A stretch of DNA of 64,000 nt from Jiella pelagia. Lineage in GTDB: Bacteria > Pseudomonadota > Alphaproteobacteria > Rhizobiales > Rhizobiaceae. The stretch spans positions 3,266,001 through 3,330,000 of the forward strand of contig NZ_CP114029.1 of assembly GCF_026898155.1 (NCBI RefSeq), in the 5' to 3' direction. Of the stretch, positions 52,704 to 64,000 are shown one piece after another (position 1 is the stretch's first letter; each line of letters starts with the position of its first letter). The notes beneath the pieces were generated by a model, which had not been told where the DNA came from, did not search any database, and saw only the letters and a list, made by a program, of their open reading frames with translations. Both the position numbers and the translations under genes were made by a program.

Positions 52704-53724
52704 ATGAATTCCAAGCTCCTGACAGCTCTGCTCGGCATGACGATCGCAGGGCTCGCCGGCGGCGCGGCCTCTGCGCAGACGCTCGACACCGTGAAGGAGA
52801 GAGGCCAGCTTCGTTGCGGCGTGAACACCGGCCTGCCGGGCTTCGCCTCCCAGAACGACCAGGGCGCGTGGCAGGGTCTCGACGTCGACTACTGCAAGGC
52901 CGTCGCCGCCGCCGTCTTCGGCGATGCCTCGAAGGTGCAGTACTCGCCGCTGTCGGCCGTCCAGCGTTTCCCGGCGCTGCAGAACAACGAAATCGACATG
53001 CTGGCCCGCAACACCACCTGGACGATGGACCGCGACACCACGCTCGGCCTCGCCTTTGCCGGCGTCAACTACTATGACGGCCAGGGCTTCATGGTGAAGA
53101 AGGATCTCGGCGTCAGCTCGGCTCTCGAACTCTCCGGCGCGACGGTCTGCGTCCAGTCGGGCACGACGACCGAGCCTCAATCTCGCCGACTATTTCCGCA
53201 CCAACAACATGGAATACAACCCGGTCGTCATTGAGTCCCAGTCCGACGTGAACTCGGCCTATGACTCGGGCCGCTGCGACGTCCTGACCACCGATGCGTC
53301 GGGCCTCGCCGCCTCTCGCCTCGAGATGGCCACGCCGGACGACCACGTCATCCTGCCGGAGATCATCTCCAAGGAGCCGCTCGGACCCGCCGTGCGCCAG
53401 GGCGACGCCCAGTGGTTCAACGTCGTCAAGTGGACCCACTATGCGCTTCTCGACGCCGAAGAGCTGGGTGTCACCCAGGAGAACGTCGACGAGATGATGA
53501 CCTCCGAGAACCCGGAGATCCGTCGTCTGCTCGGCCAGGACAAGGACTTCGGCGCTTCGATCGGCCTGTCGAATGACTGGGCCGTGAACATCATCAAGGC
53601 CGTCGGCAACTACGGCGAGATCTTCGAGCGCAACATCGGCGTCAACACGCCGCTGGAAATCCAGCGTGGCCAGAACGCCCTGTGGACCAAGGGCGGTCTG
53701 CACTACGGCATGCCGATCCGCTAA
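52704..53724 (+). CDS. aapJ: General L-amino-acid ABC transporter, binding protein AapJ, with a one-base frameshift
   Basis: The protein has a signal peptide (cut after GAASA) and then the glutamate/amino-acid binding core: DTVKERGQLRCGVNTGLPGF, GLDVDYCKAVAAAVFGD, RFPALQNNEIDMLARNTTWT. At 53172-53178 (GAGCCTC) the raw frame shifts. Removing one C restores GAGCTC and gives SGTTTELNLADYFRTNNMEY, then YDSGRCDVLTTDASGLA and the normal end, 339 residues, the length of rhizobial AapJ. It is the periplasmic solute receptor for aapQMP. Confidence 0.9.
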
Positions 53725-53743
53725 GCCTGACGGGCTCGTGTTG

Positions 53744-53773
53744 CGGGCGCCCCTCCATCGGGGCGCCCGTTTT
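53744..53773 (+). terminator. Strong hairpin terminator between aapJ and aapQ
   Basis: The perfect 10-bp stem CGGGCGCCCC/GGGGCGCCCG (53744-53753 with 53760-53769), with a 6-base loop, is followed by four T. Partial read-through would give more binding protein than permease, a known pattern for binding-protein ABC operons. Confidence 0.75.
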
Positions 53774-53882
53774 CTGAATGACGGAAATCGCAGGCCTTCG
53801 GCCGTTTGCGAGACTTCGGGTCGCGTTCGACGCGCAGTCAGCATACAGGCCGTCGTCGCTCTGCCCGTGGGAGTTCGTCGCC

Positions 53883-55073
53883 ATGAGCGTCGAGACTGAG
53901 ACGATGTCACGACGCGTCAGTGGCTCGTCGATCCTCAACAATCCGACGGTGCGAAGCATCGTCATCCAGGTTTCGCTGATCGTCTTTCTCGTCGGTTTCA
54001 CCTGGTGGATCGTCGACAATACGGCGCGAAATCTCGCCGCTGCCAACATTGCCTCGGGCTTCGGATTCCTCTGGTCGCGCGCCGGCTTCGACATCGCCAT
54101 CACGCCGGTCGCCTATACGTCGAACGAGACCTATGGCGAGGCGATCGTCATCGGCATCCTCAACACGCTGATCATCTCGGCGGCCGGTATCGCGCTGGCG
54201 ACGATCCTCGGCTTCCTCGTCGGCATCGGCCGGTTGTCGGGCAATTTCCTCGTCCGGATGCTCTCGACCGTCTATGTCGAGATCTTCCGCAATATCCCGC
54301 CGCTGCTGGTCATCCTGTTCTGGTATTTCGGCGTCCTGTCGGTGCTCAGTGGCCCGCGCGGCCTCGAGGAAAGCCCCATTGGCGTCTACCTGACCAACCG
54401 CGGCCTGCAGATCCCGAGCATCATCTTCGGGGCGCTCGCCTGGGCCTCGTTCGCCGCCTTCGTGGTTGGCATCGTCGCGGCGATCGTCATTGCCCAGCGC
54501 AACAAGAAGCACCAGCTGGCGACCGGCGAGCGCAAGCCGATCCTGTGGACGGCTCTCGCGCTGATCCTCGGCCTGCCGATCCTGGTCTTCATCGTCACCG
54601 GCCTGCCGGCGGTGCTCGAATTTCCCACCGCCAACCGCTTCAATCTGGCGGGCGGTATCCAGGTTCGGCCGGAATTCATCGCTTTGTGGCTGGCGCTGTC
54701 GATCTATACCGGCGCCTTCATCGCCGAAATCGTGCGCGCCGGCATCATGTCGGTCTCCAAAGGGCAGAACGAGGCGGCCTCCGCGCTCGGCCTCAGACGC
54801 GGCCAGGCGCTTCGGCTCGTCGTCGTGCCCCAGGCCTTCCGGGTGATCATCCCGCCGCTCACCAGCCAGTATCTCAACCTGACCAAGAATTCCTCGCTCG
54901 GGTTGGCCGTCGGTTATCCCGAACTCGTCGCCGTCGGTTCGACGGTGCTCAACCAGTCAGGCCAGTCGATCGAGATCGTCTGCATCTGGATGGCCGTCTA
55001 TCTGACGATCAGCCTGTCGGTGTCGTTCTTCATGAACTGGTTCAATTCGAAGATGGCGCTGGTCGAGCGCTGA
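53883..55073 (+). CDS. aapQ: Amino-acid ABC transporter permease AapQ
   Basis: The 396-residue integral membrane protein (rhizobial AapQ is about 400) has many hydrophobic segments and the permease EAA loop [20 protein letters not shown] followed by QAFRVIIPP near residue 295-325. The start is ATG 53883; an upstream in-frame ATG (53778) lies on the terminator loop side and is unlikely. It forms the channel with AapM, for L-amino acids. Confidence 0.93.
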   Translation: MSVETETMSRRVSGSSILNNPTVRSIVIQVSLIVFLVGFTWWIVDNTARNLAAANIASGFGFLWSRAGFDIAITPVAYTSNETYGEAIVIGILNTLIISAAGIALATILGFLVGIGRLSGNFLVRMLSTVYVEIFRNIPPLLVILFWYFGVLSVLSGPRGLEESPIGVYLTNRGLQIPSIIFGALAWASFAAFVVGIVAAIVIAQRNKKHQLATGERKPILWTALALILGLPILVFIVTGLPAVLEFPTANRFNLAGGIQVRPEFIALWLALSIYTGAFIAEIVRAGIMSVSKGQNEAASALGLRRGQALRLVVVPQAFRVIIPPLTSQYLNLTKNSSLGLAVGYPELVAVGSTVLNQSGQSIEIVCIWMAVYLTISLSVSFFMNWFNSKMALVER

Positions 55074-55083
55074 AGGACGATCG

Positions 55084-56583
55084 ATGGAAGAACAGGTTTT
55101 CCAATACGTCTCGAAGGACCAGAAGGCGGCACTGCCGCCGCCGACGAGCGAGGTCGGCGCCTTCGGCATCGTCCGTCGCAATCTCTTCGCCACGCCCGTC
55201 GATTCGATTCTTTCGATAGCGGCAGGCCTCTTCGTCCTATGGGCGGCGTGGAACATCTTCCAATGGGCGTTCATCGACGCGGTCTTCTCCGGTGACGACC
55301 GCGAGGCCTGCCTTGTCGAAGGCGGCGGGCATGGTGGCGCCTGCTGGGCATTCGTCGAGGCGAAATTCGGCCAGTTCATCTATGGCACCTATCCGTTCGA
55401 CGAACGTTGGCGCGTCGATTTCCTGTTCGTCGCCCTGGTCCTTCTCGTCGCCGGTATCGCCATTCCGAAGCTTCCCTACAAGCGGTTGAACGCCGTCCTG
55501 CTCTTCGGCGTCTTTCCGGTCGTGGCGCTCGTGCTTTTGACCGGAGGCCGTTTCGACTTCGCGGGCGGCGAACTGGCACTGCTCTTCCTCATCGCCGCGG
55601 CCGTGACGATCAGCGACGTATCTTCCGAGCCGCAGGTCGGCACACACCGGATGCCCGTGAAGATCGCCATCGGTGCCGCGCTTCTGTCGCTGGTCGCGAT
55701 CCTTCTGTCGAACTTCGTCAGTGCCCGGTCCTTCGAGTTCCTCGACTTCCGCTTCACGCTGTTGTCGTTGATCTCCTTCCTCGCCGCGGTCGTCGCACTC
55801 GCCCTCGTCGTCTTCGTCGGCTTCATGGCGCGGCGCGGCGAGGGCAATGTCGCGCGGCTGTTCTTCCCGGCCGCCGCCGTCATCCTCTTCCTGTTTCTGA
55901 TGTCGACGAATTTCGGCCTGCCCCAGGTCCCGACGAATTTCTGGGGCGGTCTGATGCTCACCCTGGTCGTGGCGCTGTCGGGCATCGGCGCGTCGTTGCC
56001 GCTCGGCATACTGCTCGCCCTCGGCCGGCGCTCCGACATGCCGGCGGTCAAGCTGATGTCGGTGGTGTTCATCGAGTTCTGGCGCGGCGTGCCGCTGATC
56101 ACCGTGCTGTTCATGGCGAACTTCATGCTGCCGCTGTTCGTGCCGGAAGGCGTGACCTTCAATCAGCTGCTGCGCGCCTGCGTCGGCGTCGCGCTGTTCT
56201 CGGCCGCCTACATGGCGGAGGTGATCCGCGGCGGCCTGCAGGCGATCCCGAAGGGGCAGTACGAGGGCGCCGACGCCATGGCGCTGACCTATTGGCAGAA
56301 GATGCGGCTGATCATCCTGCCGCAGGCGCTGAAGCTGGTCATCCCTGGCATCGTCAACACCTTCATCGGCCTCTTCAAGGATACCAGCCTCGTCTACATC
56401 ATCGGTCTCGCCGATCTTCTCGGCACGGTGCGGCGCGGCTTCAACGACCCGAGCTGGATCACGCCGTCCACGCCGGCGACCGGCCTGATCTTTGCCGCCT
56501 TCGTCTACTGGCTGTTCTGTTTCTCGATGTCGCGCTACTCGATCTATACCGAGCGGCGTCTCGACACCGGTCACAGAAGCTGA
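55084..56583 (+). CDS. aapM: Amino-acid ABC transporter permease AapM, enlarged form
   Basis: The 499-residue membrane protein is about 115 residues longer than the 384 residues known for rhizobial AapM. The N-terminus (including [20 protein letters not shown]) and the C-terminal permease domain, with EAA loop [20 protein letters not shown], are typical. The extra part (about 160-270) adds further hydrophobic segments ([52 protein letters not shown]). The frame is intact and codon use is like its neighbours. It works with AapQ and AapP. Confidence 0.93.
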   Translation: MEEQVFQYVSKDQKAALPPPTSEVGAFGIVRRNLFATPVDSILSIAAGLFVLWAAWNIFQWAFIDAVFSGDDREACLVEGGGHGGACWAFVEAKFGQFIYGTYPFDERWRVDFLFVALVLLVAGIAIPKLPYKRLNAVLLFGVFPVVALVLLTGGRFDFAGGELALLFLIAAAVTISDVSSEPQVGTHRMPVKIAIGAALLSLVAILLSNFVSARSFEFLDFRFTLLSLISFLAAVVALALVVFVGFMARRGEGNVARLFFPAAAVILFLFLMSTNFGLPQVPTNFWGGLMLTLVVALSGIGASLPLGILLALGRRSDMPAVKLMSVVFIEFWRGVPLITVLFMANFMLPLFVPEGVTFNQLLRACVGVALFSAAYMAEVIRGGLQAIPKGQYEGADAMALTYWQKMRLIILPQALKLVIPGIVNTFIGLFKDTSLVYIIGLADLLGTVRRGFNDPSWITPSTPATGLIFAAFVYWLFCFSMSRYSIYTERRLDTGHRS

Positions 56584-56605
56584 GAACTTTCAAGGAATTG
56601 CTGAC

Positions 56606-57412
<807 letters not shown>

Positions 57413-57443
57413 GGCCAGCAAGCCATTGATTTTTTGAAGTATG

Positions 57444-57467
57444 CGAGGGCCTTCTGGCCCTCGTTTT
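57444..57467 (+). terminator. Intrinsic terminator of the aap operon
   Basis: The perfect 8-bp stem CGAGGGCC/GGCCCTCG (57444-57451 with 57456-57463), with loop TTCT, is followed by TTTT and lies 32 bases after the aapP stop. Confidence 0.8.
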
Positions 57468-57611
57468 GCGTCAGACACAGACAATTCGCGGTTCATAGTA
57501 TTCATGACTTGGAAAGCATGATTGTCGTTCGGCAATCCATCGCAACTTTGGGGAAATCCAGATTCCCTATAACCCTAGGGCAATGATGATTCGGCCTGAG
57601 GGGATGGCGGC

Positions 57612-60599
57612 ATGTCGGGCAAATTCACGCGATGGCTGGTCGTTCTCGCCTTTTCCGTGATGGCGGCGACGTCTGTCGATGCCGCCTGCGTGGCGTTGCA
57701 GAAGACAGCTCAAGCCCCGGACGATCTTGCCCTGTGCAAGCGCCTCGATCCGGTCGTCCGCAAGCCGGCCGCCCTGCCGCTCAACGAATATGAGCAAGCC
57801 CTCAACCAGTATTTCGAACATTTCTGCCACCGCGACACGTCTTCCGGCTGGGTGCGCGACAAATATGTCCGCGACACCGGCCCCTATGTCGCCAGCCTCG
57901 TCAACGGCGCCTGGATCGGCTCGGATCGGGGCACCCATTCGCCGGTCGTGATCTGGTATTCGCCGGAAATGCACGACTGGCTGAAGACCGCGCGCCCGTC
58001 AAACGAAGCTGCGCGCCCGGCCGAGGAGCCGCCGGTTCCCGATGGCGCGATGATCGTCAAGGAGATGTATCCGGCCCCGGCCGCGCTCTGCGCCAAGGAG
58101 GATCCCTTGATGCTGAAGCCGACCAGCGGCGCCGCCTTCATGGTGCGCGACGCGAAGGCTTCCCATGACGGCTGGTACTGGGGCTGGTACGGCTGGAACG
58201 ACGATCCGAAGGCCAATATCGACTGGCCGCCCCGGGCTTCCAACGCCCTGCCGTACCAGGGCTTCGGCCAGTATTGCGTGAACTGTCACGCGTCCGCCGT
58301 CGACAACTCGACCTTTTCCAGCCTCGCCAACATTGCGGGCGAGCCGGGCCAGCCGACGGTCTTTCTCTCCCAGGATTTCGCCCTCAATCTCGGCCCGCCG
58401 TCCCACCACGAGGAAACGACCGACGTCGCGCCGGCGGTCGACGATCCGAAGCCGGCGCCGAAGGAGCTGAATGCCGACGTCGCGGCGCTCTACGACTACG
58501 CCTTCGCGCAGCTTCCGAAAGACGTCGCCAGCCTGCAGATGCCGTCGGCGAGCTACGACAACGTCTGGGTCAAGGAACACGGAAAGACGACGGAGAAGAG
58601 CCAGTATCTGACCTCCGACCAGTGCGCCGGATGCCATGACGCCGGCAGCACCGGGCTGCAGTTCGACATGACCAGGCCGGCGCCGCTCGACAAGGTGCAC
58701 AATCCGGACGGCTCGAAGCTGATCAACATGTCGCCCTACGGCACCTGGCGCAATTCGCCGATGGGCCTTGCCGGCCGCGATCCGATCTTCTTCTCGCAGC
58801 TTGCCAGCGAGACCCAGACGTTCCACGCCGAGGTGTCGCCGCAGGTCCAGTCGATCTGCCTCGGCTGCCACGGCATCCAGGGTCAGCGGCAGTTCCAGCT
58901 CGACGGCGCGGCGCAAGGCGAGAGCTGCCCGAATTTCGAGCGCTCCATGGCCGATGCCGTGCCCTTTCCCCCGGACAATCCATCCGCAAGCCACGCCGAT
59001 TTCGGCGCGCTCGCCCGCGACGGCATTTCCTGCACCGCCTGCCACCACGCCATCTTCAAGGACGCCGACGTCGCCGCGGCAAAGGACAGCGAGGCCAATC
59101 GCTGCATCATCGCCCGGCAGGATCTTCTCAATCCGGAGAAACTGGCCGAGGGCTTCGCGCGCACCTTTACCGGCAGCTATTTCGTCGGCGCGGCGGACGA
59201 GCTGAAGGGACCGTTCGAGGATCCCAAGCAAGTGCCGATGCAGAATGCCCTCGGCATCAAGCCCGCCCATGACGAGACGTTCCTGAAGTCGGACCTTTGC
59301 GGCAGCTGCCACACGGTGCATCTGCCGGTGCTGCAGAAGGGCGAGACCATCGGCTACACCTTCGAGCAGACCACCTATCCCGAATGGGCCTTCAGCGACT
59401 ATCGCACCGGGTTGACGGCGAACGGCACGCTTCCCGAAGGGGCAGGGCCCAAGGCCCTGAGCTGCCAGGGCTGCCACATGAAGAGCCACGACGAGACCGG
59501 CGAACCGCTTGTCTCCAAGATTGCCAGCATCCAGGAATACAGCAATTTTCCGCAGTCGGAGAATTCCCTCGGGCCGGACGCGATCGATCTGGAGCGCCGC
59601 ACCAACTTCGCGCTCCACACCCTCGTCGGCCTCAACGTCTTCCTGATCGAGATGGCCGATCAGTTTCCGGATCTTCTTGGCATCGCCGTCCAGGATCCGA
59701 TGCTCGTATCGAAGGGCGTCGATAACATCGTGACGACCCGCAACAAGATGCTGGAGAACGCCGAGAAGCTGTCGGCGTCGATCGCGGTGACCGACGTTGC
59801 AAGGGCGGATGATCGGCTGGAGGCGACGGTGAAGATCGCATCCAAGGTCGGGCACAAGTTCCCCTCGGGCGTTGGCTTCCGCCGGGCCTTCGTCGAGTTC
59901 CGGGCGCTTGATGCGGACGGCAAGCCGCTGTGGACCTCTGGTGGAACCAATGAAGCCGGCGTCATCGTCGACGCATCAGGCGAGCCGCTGCCGGGCGAGC
60001 TCTGGTGGGAGCGCGACTGTTCGGCCCGCATCGCGCCGCTGGAGCGCCGGCATCAGCCGCATTATCAGACGATCAGCAGCCAGAACGAGGTGCAGATCTA
60101 TCAGGAACTGGTCTCGACGCCGCCGCCATCCGGCGAGGCGATGTGCGGCCACGACGCGGCGCCTGCCGGCCAGCTGACGACGAGCTTCCTGTCGATCTGC
60201 AGCCACGTGAAGGACAACCGCATCCTGCCCTCGGGCTATCTCCCCTTCGAGGAACGCGTGAAGATCGCCAATGCGCTCGGCTCGAAAGGCACCGCTCTCG
60301 CCGAGGACACTGGCTCGGTGGCCGTCGGCGAAGATCCGGACTATGTGAGCGGCGGCGGGGACACGCTGAGCTACGAGGTCGACCTGACGTCGCTTTCGGG
60401 AGAGGTCGCGAGCGTCGAGGCGACGCTCTACTATCAGGCGATCCCGCCCTTCTATCTGCAGGACCGCTTCTGCACGGCGAAGGGCACCGACCGCGATCGG
60501 CTGGCCTATCTGACCAGTCAGCTGAAGCTCGACGACACCGCTGCGGCGGGCTGGAAGCTGAAGATGGTGACGTCCGGGCCGGTGCCGGTCGGACGCTGA
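57612..60599 (+). CDS. Secreted multihaem c-type cytochrome (six CXXCH)
   Basis: The 995-residue protein has a signal peptide (cut near VDAAC). Haem sites CVNCH (222), CAGCH (338), CLGCH (416), CTACH (474), CGSCH (563) and CQGCH (618) lie in the first two thirds. The C-terminal third (about 700-990) is a beta-rich domain without haem (VGHKFPSGVGFRRAFVEFRA). This is a periplasmic redox protein; the type of substrate is not shown. It stands alone between the aap terminator and an unrelated transporter, with no reductase or quinol partner. Confidence 0.85.
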   Translation: MSGKFTRWLVVLAFSVMAATSVDAACVALQKTAQAPDDLALCKRLDPVVRKPAALPLNEYEQALNQYFEHFCHRDTSSGWVRDKYVRDTGPYVASLVNGAWIGSDRGTHSPVVIWYSPEMHDWLKTARPSNEAARPAEEPPVPDGAMIVKEMYPAPAALCAKEDPLMLKPTSGAAFMVRDAKASHDGWYWGWYGWNDDPKANIDWPPRASNALPYQGFGQYCVNCHASAVDNSTFSSLANIAGEPGQPTVFLSQDFALNLGPPSHHEETTDVAPAVDDPKPAPKELNADVAALYDYAFAQLPKDVASLQMPSASYDNVWVKEHGKTTEKSQYLTSDQCAGCHDAGSTGLQFDMTRPAPLDKVHNPDGSKLINMSPYGTWRNSPMGLAGRDPIFFSQLASETQTFHAEVSPQVQSICLGCHGIQGQRQFQLDGAAQGESCPNFERSMADAVPFPPDNPSASHADFGALARDGISCTACHHAIFKDADVAAAKDSEANRCIIARQDLLNPEKLAEGFARTFTGSYFVGAADELKGPFEDPKQVPMQNALGIKPAHDETFLKSDLCGSCHTVHLPVLQKGETIGYTFEQTTYPEWAFSDYRTGLTANGTLPEGAGPKALSCQGCHMKSHDETGEPLVSKIASIQEYSNFPQSENSLGPDAIDLERRTNFALHTLVGLNVFLIEMADQFPDLLGIAVQDPMLVSKGVDNIVTTRNKMLENAEKLSASIAVTDVARADDRLEATVKIASKVGHKFPSGVGFRRAFVEFRALDADGKPLWTSGGTNEAGVIVDASGEPLPGELWWERDCSARIAPLERRHQPHYQTISSQNEVQIYQELVSTPPPSGEAMCGHDAAPAGQLTTSFLSICSHVKDNRILPSGYLPFEERVKIANALGSKGTALAEDTGSVAVGEDPDYVSGGGDTLSYEVDLTSLSGEVASVEATLYYQAIPPFYLQDRFCTAKGTDRDRLAYLTSQLKLDDTAAAGWKLKMVTSGPVPVGR

Positions 60600-60725
60600 G
60601 GCTGCCTCGCTCGCCTGCCTTTCCGGCCGATCTCGTTGCTTCGGCGTGGCGCTACTCTCGACAGATCGGCGCGCCTGCGTGGTCACTTCGGGCTCGCGGA
60701 ACCTTGAAGATCGAGCACCGTTTAG

Positions 60726-61937
60726 GTGGGAACGGATCGGGTGTCGGGGGAACAATTGTCGTCGGAAAAAGATGCCAGCAGGCGGAGCGACCAGCGCTCC
60801 ACGACGATCTCCCCGACCATCGGTCTCGTCAACACGCAGAACTTCGAGACGGGCCCCCGCTGGGCCGTCATCGGCATCTTCTTCATCCTGTTCTTCGGCG
60901 CGCTCTATCTGACGGCGAGCTTTTTGCTGCCGGTGATCCTGGCGCTGCTGTTCGCGCTGGTGATGAGCCCGATCGTCCGGTTCCTGCGGCGACGGCTGAA
61001 GATCTGGGAGCCGCTTTCGGCCCTCGTGCTGGTGGTCGGCTCGCTGATGACCCTGACGCTCGGCTTCTACATGCTGAGCGATCCGATCACCAATCTCGTC
61101 AACGATGCGCCGCGCTACGCGGCGGCCGTGGACGAGGAGTTGCGGTCGGTGCGCGATCGACTGGATCGCTTCCAGGCCGCGCAGGAGGAAGTGCGCAACG
61201 CAGGCTCCGAGGAGGCGCCCGGCCAATCGGCAGACGACGAGCCGCGGGAGGTGGTGGTCAAGAATCCCGGGCTGCTCGACAACGTCACCCAGACCGCCCC
61301 GCAGATCCTCGCCTCAGTCGCTTTCTCGCTGATTTTTCTCTACTTTTTGCTCGCGTCGGGTGATCTGTTCTACCAGAAGCTCGTCCGGTCCATGCCGACC
61401 ATGTCGGACAAGAAGCGGGCGCTGCACATCGCCCACGACATCGAGCGCGAACTGTCGCGCTACCTCTTCACCATCACGCTGATCAACATCTGCCTCGGCA
61501 TCGCCGTCGGCACGTGCCTGTGGTGGGTCGGCATGCCGACGCCGATGGTGTTCGGAGCGCTGGCGACGCTCCTCAACTTCATCCCCTATATCGGCTCGAT
61601 CATGGGCATGGCGCTGGTCGGCGTCATCGCACTCGCGGAGTTCGGCCACCTGTCGGCCGCCGCCGTGCCGGTGCTGCTCTATCTCGCCTGTACGGCGGTG
61701 GAAGGCCAGTTCCTGACGCCGATGATCGTCGGTCGCCGGCTGGAGATGAACGCCGCCGCGATCTTCCTGTCCGTCGCCTTCTGGGGCTGGATCTGGGGCG
61801 TCGTCGGCATGTTCCTCGCCGTGCCGCTGATGGTCTGCATCAAGGTGTTCGCCGGCTATGTCGAGCCGCTGGCGGCCCTCGGAGATTTTCTTTCGGCCGA
61901 ACAGCCTCGGCACACCGAGGACGACGACGAGGACTGA
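60726..61937 (+). CDS. AI-2E family transporter (PerM-like)
   Basis: The 403-residue membrane protein has the AI-2E family pattern: FFGALYLTASFLLPVILALL, SLIFLYFLLASGDLFYQKLV, LATLLNFIPYIGSIMGMALV and VEGQFLTPMIVGRRLEMNAA. Eight membrane segments are expected. The start is GTG 60726, with alternatives at 60741 or 60756; the first 35 residues are polar. Substrates of the family range from AI-2 to sodium/proton exchange; none can be assigned here. Confidence 0.87.
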   Translation: MGTDRVSGEQLSSEKDASRRSDQRSTTISPTIGLVNTQNFETGPRWAVIGIFFILFFGALYLTASFLLPVILALLFALVMSPIVRFLRRRLKIWEPLSALVLVVGSLMTLTLGFYMLSDPITNLVNDAPRYAAAVDEELRSVRDRLDRFQAAQEEVRNAGSEEAPGQSADDEPREVVVKNPGLLDNVTQTAPQILASVAFSLIFLYFLLASGDLFYQKLVRSMPTMSDKKRALHIAHDIERELSRYLFTITLINICLGIAVGTCLWWVGMPTPMVFGALATLLNFIPYIGSIMGMALVGVIALAEFGHLSAAAVPVLLYLACTAVEGQFLTPMIVGRRLEMNAAAIFLSVAFWGWIWGVVGMFLAVPLMVCIKVFAGYVEPLAALGDFLSAEQPRHTEDDDED

Positions 61938-62014
61938 ACGCCCAGTGACGAGGCCGACGGGGCGCGATTTTTGCCGGTCCGTTCCCCGGCCTGGCAAACC
62001 TGCCAAGCTGCTCG

Positions 62015-62755
<741 letters not shown>

Positions 62756-62884
62756 CGTTTTCGTCCCCTTCAAACGGATCGGGCCGGCGCTCTGTCGAAG
62801 CGTCGGCCCGGTTTTATGCTCGTTCAGGAATGACGCCGAGGGAACGGAGTTCCCAAGGCATCACGCGCATTCAGACTTGCGCCC

Positions 62885-64000
62885 TCAGTTGCCCGAGGTC
62901 TCGACCGGCTTCACCAGCGAGGTGATCCGGCGCACCGTCACCCGGCGATTTTCGCGGTTCTGCGCCTGGGTGTCCACCTTGAGATAGGCCTCGCCATAGC
63001 CCTGGGTGACGAGGTTTTCCGGCGGAACCTCGAAATACTCCGTCAGGGCTGAGGCGACGGCCTCGGCCCGGCGATCCGACAGAGCGAGATTGGCGATCTC
63101 CGAGCCGACCGCATCGGTGTGGCCCTCGATCAGGAAGGTCTCGGACGGGTTCCTGTCGACGACATCCTTGATGGCGTCCGCCAGGGCTTCGAGATTGCCC
63201 ACCTGTTCCTGGGCGATCTGGGCCGATCCGAAGTCGAAGTTGACGGTGTTGAGGTCGATCCGGCGCACCTTGTCGCGGATACGCTCGGAGCGGACCACCT
63301 CGTCGACGGAGTAGATCCGCTCGACTGTTTCCACCGGCGGGGCCACCAGCGTCCGGTAATACAGCTCCTCGTCCGGACGATCGACGTCGACGACATATTC
63401 GTCGCGGGGGATTTCGACCTCGAGCGGCGGCAGATCGCGGCCGGCATCGACTTCGTAGGTCGGGCGAGCGTCGTCCCCCGAATAGGGGTCGTAGAACAGC
63501 ACCACTTCACGCCCATCGGGCAGGATGCGCGAGCGCCGGAGGATGTCGCCGTAGCGATTGGTGACGGTGATCACCTGGACGCCATTCTCGCGAACGATGA
63601 CCTGGCGGGTCCGCCCGCGCGGCAGCCGCTCATAATAGGTCTCCTGCGCATCGCGCGCCAGCCGCGGCTGGTCGTCGCCCTTGATGAAGTAGCCCGCGGC
63701 TGCGCCGGCGGCGGCTCCCACTGCGGCGGCACCGATGATCGACAGGATCTGCCGGCCGTCGTCGTCGCGCCTCACCACCTCGACATTCGGCGGCAGCTCG
63801 CCATCGGGCTGGCCAGACCGGCTACCGTCCCGGCCTCCTCGGCCGGTACGTTCACCGTCCCGTTCGCCTCTGCCGGCGCGCTCGCCGTCGCGTTCGCCTC
63901 TGCCGGCATTGCGGCCATTGCGCTCGCCGCGGGCCTGCGGCTCGATCCGCTCGCCCTGCTCCTCGGTGATCGGCGTGATGTTCACCGGCTCGCGAAGCTG
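62885..64000 (-). CDS. OmpA-family outer-membrane protein, 5' end outside the window
   Basis: The frame is open to the window edge, so the start is missing; an internal ATG at 63985 is unlikely to be the true start because coding sequence continues above it (QLREPV). The visible part has a Gly/Arg/Glu/Asp repeat linker (63825-63914), a hydrophobic glycine-zipper segment (IIGAAAVGAAAGAAAGYFI), a beta region and the OmpA/MotB peptidoglycan-binding domain (FDFGSAQIAQ, EGHTDAVGSEIANLALSDRR). It anchors the outer membrane to peptidoglycan. Confidence 0.88.
   Translation of the reverse strand, partial: QLREPVNITPITEEQGERIEPQARGERNGRNAGRGERDGERAGRGERDGERTGRGGRDGSRSGQPDGELPPNVEVVRRDDDGRQILSIIGAAAVGAAAGAAAGYFIKGDDQPRLARDAQETYYERLPRGRTRQVIVRENGVQVITVTNRYGDILRRSRILPDGREVVLFYDPYSGDDARPTYEVDAGRDLPPLEVEIPRDEYVVDVDRPDEELYYRTLVAPPVETVERIYSVDEVVRSERIRDKVRRIDLNTVNFDFGSAQIAQEQVGNLEALADAIKDVVDRNPSETFLIEGHTDAVGSEIANLALSDRRAEAVASALTEYFEVPPENLVTQGYGEAYLKVDTQAQNRENRRVTVRRITSLVKPVETSGN
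63825..63914. repeat. Three tandem 30-bp units in the OmpA-family gene
   Basis: Units begin CCGTC at 63825, 63855 and 63885. The last two are almost the same; the first is more diverged. Each encodes ten residues of type GRGERDGER(A/T), so the unit keeps the frame. Repeat number may vary between strains. Confidence 0.65.

Overview
The window is high-GC DNA from an alphaproteobacterium of the Hyphomicrobiales (Rhizobiales) type, possibly an Aurantimonadaceae-like genus. The evidence is an aapJQMP amino-acid ABC operon next to metC, a CenR-like response regulator beside an L,D-transpeptidase, xthA and lolA, an NDUFS4-type complex I subunit gene beside tRNA-Pro, and short palindromic repeats of the kind common in this order. 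Genus and species cannot be fixed from the window.

Region 1 (1 to about 34.3 kb) is most of an HK97-like siphovirus prophage; its left end lies outside the window. In order it carries: a lysogeny switch (S24-type repressor, Cro-like protein, and operators of form GTGC-N5-GCAC at two loci); an early block with a GcrA-like regulator, a SNF2-type helicase, a DNA methyltransferase and a replication-initiator-like protein holding an iteron-like cluster; a NusG-like antiterminator followed by a terminator; HNH nuclease, terminase, portal, S49 protease and major capsid; connector and tail genes, including a tail chaperone with a -1 frameshift signal; a tape measure with a lytic transglycosylase domain; tail tip; a fibre with an SGNH esterase domain; an M15 endolysin and holin-like proteins; and a cluster of small minus-strand genes. 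No integrase or att repeat is visible.

Region 2 (34.4 to 38.4 kb) has tRNA-Pro(TGG), tRNA-Arg(TCT), tRNA-Thr(CGT), a complex I subunit, a cold-shock protein, a DUF309 protein, several small conserved-looking proteins and one degraded phage gene fragment.

Region 3 (38.6 to 64 kb) is chromosomal: exonuclease X, an ATP-dependent DNA ligase, a LysR regulator divergent from an F420/NADP-reductase-like gene, an FdhF/YdeP oxidoreductase, L,D-transpeptidase, CenR-like regulator, a cNMP-binding protein, xthA, a fluoroacetate-dehalogenase-like hydrolase, lolA, metC, aapJQMP, a six-haem cytochrome, an AI-2E family transporter, a short-chain dehydrogenase and an OmpA-family protein cut by the window end.

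The most striking signal crosses both phage and host DNA. Nine genes are frameshifted by exactly one extra base, and in every case removing one base from GAGCCTC (or GAGGCTC) restores both the reading frame and a GAGCTC hexamer. Five other GAGCTC sites are intact. This looks like a motif-specific sequence error, possibly linked to base modification, rather than nine independent mutations, so the affected genes are annotated here as genes and not as dead.
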